Shown here: positions 59,803 through 64,000 of the stretch, one piece after another
How positions within the stretch are numbered: position 1 is the stretch's first letter
Layout of the letters: the number at the start of each line of letters is the position of its first letter
Notes under the pieces: generated by a model
What the model saw: the letters and a program-made list of their open reading frames with translations, nothing else
What the model was told of the DNA's origin: nothing
Databases searched by the model: none
Origin: Pelagerythrobacter marensis
GTDB lineage: Bacteria > Pseudomonadota > Alphaproteobacteria > Sphingomonadales > Sphingomonadaceae
Length of the DNA: 64,000 nucleotides
Assembly: GCF_001028625.1 (NCBI RefSeq)
Contig: NZ_CP011805.1
Coordinates: forward strand, 1,488,001-1,552,000
Direction: 5' to 3'
Program-made: the position numbers and the translations under genes

Positions 59803-62800
59803 ATGCAGATCAGGCGGCTCAGGCTCAGCGGTTTCAAGAGCTTCGTCGAGCCTGCGACCCTGACCATCGAGCCTGGCCTGACCGGCGTCGTCGGCCCCAA
59901 CGGCTGCGGCAAGTCCAACCTGCTTGAGGCGATCCGCTGGGTCATGGGCGAAAATTCGCCCCGATCCATGCGCTCGGGCGGGATGGAAGATGTGATCTTC
60001 GCCGGCACCGCCAGCCGCCCGCCCCGCGATTTCGCCGAAGTCTCCCTCCAGGCAGAAGCCGACGACGGCAGCGATTTCGAGGTCATGCGCCGGATCGAAC
60101 GCGGCGCGGGCAGCGCCTATCGCGTCAATGGCAAGGATGTCCGGGCCAAGGATGTCGCGCTGACCTTTGCCGACGCGGCGACGGGGGCGCACAGCCCGGC
60201 ACTGGTCAGCCAGGGCAAGATCGCGCAGGTGATCGCGGCCAAGCCGGCCGAACGGCGCATGATGCTGGAAGAAGCGGCAGGCATCGCCGGGCTCCACGTC
60301 CGCCGCCGCGACGCCGAAAGCAAGCTGCGCCAGACAGAAGCGAACCTGGCCCGGCTGGAAGACCTGATGGCCGGGCTCGATTCGCAGATCGCCTCGCTCC
60401 GCCGACAGGCGAAGCAGGCGGAACGCTACACCAAGCTGTCCGACGAGATCCGCGTGGCCGAGGCGCGCCTGCTGTTCGCGCGCTGGCGCGATGCTGCCAC
60501 TGCGGCGGAGGCGGCGCGGAGCGAAGCCCAGGCCGCCGAAGCGCGCGTCGGTGCGGCCAAGGACGCGAGCGATGCCGCGCAGAAGGCGCAGCATACCGCC
60601 GCCCGCACGCTGGCCGAAGCGCGCGACGAACTGGCCGACCGGCGCGACGACGCCTCCGCCCACGGCCACCGCATGGCCGCGCTCACCAGCCAGCTGGAGG
60701 CCGCGGAACAGCGGCTGGCCGACCTCGACCGGCAGAAGGCGCGGCTGGAGGAAGACCGGGAGGACGCCGACCGCCTGACCCGCGACGCAGCCGAAGCGCT
60801 TGCCCGGCTGGAAAAGGAACTGGCCGCCAACGAGAAGGCGCTGGCCGAGGCGGAGGAAGCCCGCCCCGCCCTCGCCCGCCGGCTGGAAGACAGCGAAAGC
60901 GCGGGGCGCGCCGCCGAACTCGCGCTGGCTCGGGCGACCGCGGATCACGCCGGGGTGGAAGCCGAATGGCGCGTGGCGGAGGCCGCGATCGAACAGGCCC
61001 GCGCAAGGCTGGAACGGCTGGATGGGGAGGCCCGGCGGCAGGAGTCGGCACGCGAAGCGCTCTCCGCATCGGGCGATCCGGACGAGGCCGTCGCCCGCGC
61101 GCGCGACGAGGCAGACAGCGCCGCCAGCGATCTGGCCCGGCTGCGCGAAACGCTGGACGGCGAACGCGCGCGCAAGGATACGCTGCAGGCGGCCCGCGAC
61201 GAGGCGGCCAGCGCGCTTGCCTCCGCCCGCGCCGAACTGGCCGGGGTCGAACGCGAATGGACGGCGCTGAAACGCGACCGTGAGGCTCGCGAACGGCAGG
61301 CTGCGGGGCGCAAGGGACGGCCCGCTGCGCTCGACAAGGTGCGCGCCGCCAAGGGGTACGAGCGGGCGCTGGCCGCGGTTCTCGGGCGCGATGCCAGGGC
61401 ACCGCTGGGCCATGCGGAGGGCGATGGGCGGTTCTGGACCGGCGGCTCTGCCCCGGCAGAGGTCGCCGACAGTCTGGCCCGGCACGTGCCCGATTGCCCG
61501 CCCGAACTCGCCGCACGGCTGGCGCTGGTCCATGTCACCGATGAAGACGATGGCCGCACGCTCGGCCCGGGGGAATGGCTGGTGACGACGGCAGGGCATC
61601 TGCGGCGCTGGGACGGGTTCGTCGCGCGCGGCGAAGGGGCTGCCGAAGCCGCCCGGCTGGAGGCGGAAAACCGCTTCACCGAACTGGAAGGCCAGCTCCC
61701 GGCCTTGCGCGAGGCGGTCGATACCGCCGAAACCGCGCAGGCGGCTGCGCAGGAGGAGCTGTCCGCTCTCCAGCGCGCATTGGTCGCCGCCGAACGCGAG
61801 ATCGCGCAGGCGAATGACCGCGAGCGGCAGGCGCTCCGCGCGCTCGACCAGGCGGAGGACGCGCGGGAACGGCTCGCATCGCGCCGCGCCGAGCTGGAGG
61901 AGGCGAAGCGCGAACTGGCGGACCAGCGCGCCCAGGCCGCGGCAGAGCTTGCCACCGCGCAGGAACGCAAGGATGCCCTGCCCGATCCGGCAACCGGCCG
62001 CGCCGCGCTGGAAGCGGCGCAGACGAAGAACGAGGCAGCCCGCTCCGCCCAGCAGGCCGCCGCCGCCGAACTCGCCGCGCACGATCAGGGCCTGGCCGTC
62101 TCACGCGAACGCACCGCCGCCCAGCAGGGCGACATGGCCAGTTGGCAGGCGCGCGCAGGCGAAGCAGCGCAGCGGCTTTCCGGCATGGAGCAGCGGTTCG
62201 AGGAAATTGCGGAAGAACGCGCGATCACCGCCGCGAAGCCCGAAGGGCTGATGCGCGAGATCGAGCAAGGCGATGCCGTGCGCGCGCGGCTGGCAGCGGC
62301 CCTGGCGCAGGCCGAAACGGCAGTGGCGGAGGCGCAGGACGCCGCCGACGCAGCCGACCGCGCCTTTGCAGAGGCGACCGAGGCGCTGGCCAGTGCACGC
62401 GAAAGCCGCGCCGGCCTGGCCGCACGGGCCGAAAACGAGGAAGCGCGCCGCAGCGAAATGACCCGCGTTTCGGGCGAGCGATTCCAGTGTCCCCCGCCCC
62501 TTCTGGCCGGTCGGTTCGAATTCGACGAAAGCGAAATCGGCGATTCGGCAGCAGAAGCGGATGCGATGGAGCGCCTTAGCGCCAGTCGCGAGCGGATCGG
62601 CCCGGTCAATCTCGTCGCGGCGGAAGAACTGGCCAAGATCGAGGATGAACACGGCAACAGCGCGGCCGAGCAGGCCGAACTGGCCGAAGCCGTCGCCCGC
62701 CTGCGTGGTTCGATCGGCAATCTCAACCGCGAAGGGCGCGAGCGGCTGCGCGCCGCCTTCGAACAGGTCGATACCCATTTCCGCCGCCTGTTCACCCGGC

Positions 62801-63222
62801 TGTTCGAAGGCGGGCAAGCGCATCTGGCGCTGATCGACAGCGACGATCCGCTGGAGGCGGGGCTGGAGATCTACGCCCAGCCGCCGGGCAAGCGTCTGCA
62901 ATCGCTCACCCTGCTGTCAGGCGGGGAACAGGCGCTGACCGCCATTGCGCTGATCTTCGCCCTGTTCCTGACCAATCCTGCGCCGATCTGCGTGCTCGAC
63001 GAAGTCGATGCCCCGCTGGACGATGCCAATATCGATCGCTTCTGCGACCTGCTCGACGCGATGGCGAAAGAAACGGCCACCCGTTACCTGATCGTGACCC
63101 ACAACGCCGTGACGATGAGCCGGATGCACCGCCTGTTCGGCGTGACCATGATCGAAAAAGGCATCAGCCGTCTCGTCAGCGTCGACCTTGGCGGCGCGGA
63201 AGAACTGCTGGCAGCGGAATGA
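59803..63222 (+). CDS. smc: Chromosome segregation protein Smc
   Basis: This 1139-residue condensin ATPase has Walker A GPNGCGKSN (31-39), a Q-loop and VMGENSPRSMRSG, and long Ala/Glu/Arg coiled coils (about 170-490 and 640-930). Between them is a hinge (about 500-640; GRPAALDKVRAAKGYERAL). The ABC signature LLSGGEQALTAIAL and Walker B PICVLDEVDAPLDD lie near the C-terminus. It compacts and separates chromosomes with ScpAB. The Ala-rich coil is typical of alphaproteobacteria. Confidence 0.96.
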   Translation: MQIRRLRLSGFKSFVEPATLTIEPGLTGVVGPNGCGKSNLLEAIRWVMGENSPRSMRSGGMEDVIFAGTASRPPRDFAEVSLQAEADDGSDFEVMRRIERGAGSAYRVNGKDVRAKDVALTFADAATGAHSPALVSQGKIAQVIAAKPAERRMMLEEAAGIAGLHVRRRDAESKLRQTEANLARLEDLMAGLDSQIASLRRQAKQAERYTKLSDEIRVAEARLLFARWRDAATAAEAARSEAQAAEARVGAAKDASDAAQKAQHTAARTLAEARDELADRRDDASAHGHRMAALTSQLEAAEQRLADLDRQKARLEEDREDADRLTRDAAEALARLEKELAANEKALAEAEEARPALARRLEDSESAGRAAELALARATADHAGVEAEWRVAEAAIEQARARLERLDGEARRQESAREALSASGDPDEAVARARDEADSAASDLARLRETLDGERARKDTLQAARDEAASALASARAELAGVEREWTALKRDREARERQAAGRKGRPAALDKVRAAKGYERALAAVLGRDARAPLGHAEGDGRFWTGGSAPAEVADSLARHVPDCPPELAARLALVHVTDEDDGRTLGPGEWLVTTAGHLRRWDGFVARGEGAAEAARLEAENRFTELEGQLPALREAVDTAETAQAAAQEELSALQRALVAAEREIAQANDRERQALRALDQAEDARERLASRRAELEEAKRELADQRAQAAAELATAQERKDALPDPATGRAALEAAQTKNEAARSAQQAAAAELAAHDQGLAVSRERTAAQQGDMASWQARAGEAAQRLSGMEQRFEEIAEERAITAAKPEGLMREIEQGDAVRARLAAALAQAETAVAEAQDAADAADRAFAEATEALASARESRAGLAARAENEEARRSEMTRVSGERFQCPPPLLAGRFEFDESEIGDSAAEADAMERLSASRERIGPVNLVAAEELAKIEDEHGNSAAEQAELAEAVARLRGSIGNLNREGRERLRAAFEQVDTHFRRLFTRLFEGGQAHLALIDSDDPLEAGLEIYAQPPGKRLQSLTLLSGGEQALTAIALIFALFLTNPAPICVLDEVDAPLDDANIDRFCDLLDAMAKETATRYLIVTHNAVTMSRMHRLFGVTMIEKGISRLVSVDLGGAEELLAAE

Positions 63223-63241
63223 TCCGCCCCCTTGCGCTGCG

Positions 63242-63844
63242 CTAGGCGAATTCGCCGGCGATTGCGGGGGCCAGCGATGCCAGCAGCAGTATGGCCATTG
63301 TCCGGTTGAATATCCGCAGCCGTGCGGCATTCGACAGCCAGCGCCCTGCCTGCTGCCCGGCGACCGCCCAGGCCGCGACGCAGGGGACGTTGATCGCGCC
63401 GAACACCAGCGCCACCAGCGCCAGCGCCGCCGTCGAACCATCCGCGCCGTAGAGCGTCGTCGCGGTCAGCGCCATCATCCAGGCTTTCGGATTGACCCAC
63501 TGGAACAGCGCGGCCTGGATGAACGTGAACGGCTGGCCCACCCCGTCCCCTTCTTCCGCCGGTGCGGCCGTGGCGATCTTCCAGGCCAGCCAGCCCAGAT
63601 AGGCGCTGCTGACCACCACCAGAGCCAGCCGGACGGCAGGGAACGCTTCGAAAATTCGCGCCAGGCCGATGCCGACCAACAGGAGCATGACCACAAATCC
63701 GATCAGGATCCCGGCCAAGTGAGGGATCGTCCGGCGGAATCCGAAATTCGCGCCCGATGCCATGACCATCAGGTTGTTCGGGCCGGGCGTGATCGACGCC
63801 ACGAAAGCGAAGCCGGCAAGGGCGAGGAGAAGTTCGCTGGACAT
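63242..63844 (-). CDS. LysE family amino-acid exporter
   Basis: This 200-residue protein has six membrane helices and the family signature SITPGPNNLMVMASG after the first helix, and WVNPKAWMMAL in the middle. LysE/RhtB proteins export amino acids or related small molecules. It diverges from an Lrp/AsnC-type regulator over 72 bp, a classical pair in which the regulator senses the exported amino acid. Confidence 0.9.
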   Translation of the reverse strand: MSSELLLALAGFAFVASITPGPNNLMVMASGANFGFRRTIPHLAGILIGFVVMLLLVGIGLARIFEAFPAVRLALVVVSSAYLGWLAWKIATAAPAEEGDGVGQPFTFIQAALFQWVNPKAWMMALTATTLYGADGSTAALALVALVFGAINVPCVAAWAVAGQQAGRWLSNAARLRIFNRTMAILLLASLAPAIAGEFA

Positions 63845-63916
63845 GGTCCAATAATATTCGACTCTCAGCCGAATGAGATTGCGAACATCTGCGCAATTTA
63901 CGATAGATCACAACTT

Positions 63917-64000
63917 ATGACGAAACTTGATCGGATTAACGAGCGAATATTGCATGAGCTGTCGCACGATGGCCGGGTGAGCAATCTGGAGCTTGCGGCG
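63917..64000 (+). CDS. Lrp/AsnC family transcriptional regulator (cut by window end)
   Basis: The first 28 residues, MTKLDRINERILHELSHDG followed by RVSNLELAA, are the start of the Lrp/AsnC helix-turn-helix (LDxxDxxILxxLxxDGRxSxxELA). The rest lies outside the window. Divergence from the LysE exporter supports control of that gene. Confidence 0.85.
   Translation, partial: MTKLDRINERILHELSHDGRVSNLELAA

Noticed and set aside
58993..62082. 1,029-codon open frame on the minus strand opposite smc
   Set aside because: Product is Arg/Gly/Ala-rich without any domain; it mirrors the GC-rich coiled-coil codons of smc, which is unmistakable on the other strand.

Overview
The window is GC-rich DNA from an alphaproteobacterium, most likely a sphingomonad of the Erythrobacteraceae type. 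This is inferred from protein style and from the core gene order mutY - DUF721 - two DsbA-like genes - smc; no rRNA or tRNA gene is present to confirm it.

Bases 1 to about 29,110 look like the glmS-proximal part of a large Tn7-like transposon. A four-gene transposition operon, tnsA-tnsB-tnsC-tniQ/tnsD (22,798-28,925), is followed by an array of four 20-bp repeats (29,014-29,107). The array stops about 30 bp short of the glmS stop codon (29,138), which is the classical attTn7 neighbourhood. The other end is not in the window. The cargo seen here is (a) a copper module: copAB, a CsoR-type repressor with twin operators, and a chain of translationally coupled periplasmic and membrane genes (DUF2231-like, His/Met-rich lipoprotein, DUF411, glutaredoxin-MauE fusion, DUF305); (b) a divalent metal module: a MerR-type sensor with a 19-bp-spacer promoter, a CDF-like protein, DUF3703, a His-rich exported protein, czcCBA, a STAS protein, a second CDF-like protein, a CzcD-type CDF and an ArsR-like regulator; (c) a five-gene operon of mostly unknown function (17,833-21,318) with a DEDDh exonuclease and a putative ubiquitin-like protein; and (d) a divergent TnsB-like protein that has lost two of its three catalytic acids, facing the tns operon across a 394-bp regulatory gap containing degenerate TGT-type repeats.

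From glmS onward the content looks chromosomal: glmS, an O-antigen ligase/polymerase family protein, an orphan CpaF-type ATPase, a small zinc-ribbon protein and a mechanosensitive-channel-like protein. An adhesion and signalling region follows (36,000-53,000). It has an OmpR-type response regulator, a LysM-FecR periplasmic protein that appears to start at CTG, and a CHASE2 histidine kinase. Opposite them lies a probable operon DUF4019 - 3,012-residue trimeric autotransporter adhesin - OmpA/BamE-like protein - DUF4019. AT-rich TGTTACA/GTTTACAACA motifs occur upstream of both the regulator and the adhesin operon, suggesting that the two-component system may control the adhesin.

The last 11 kb is housekeeping: a FrnE-like DsbA protein, nudC and a serine hydrolase in one overlapping operon; mutY; a DUF721/DciA-like protein; two DsbA-like proteins; smc; and a divergent LysE exporter / Lrp-type regulator pair cut by the window end. 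Most intergenic gaps in the cargo are zero or negative (ATGA overlaps), so transcription units are long.
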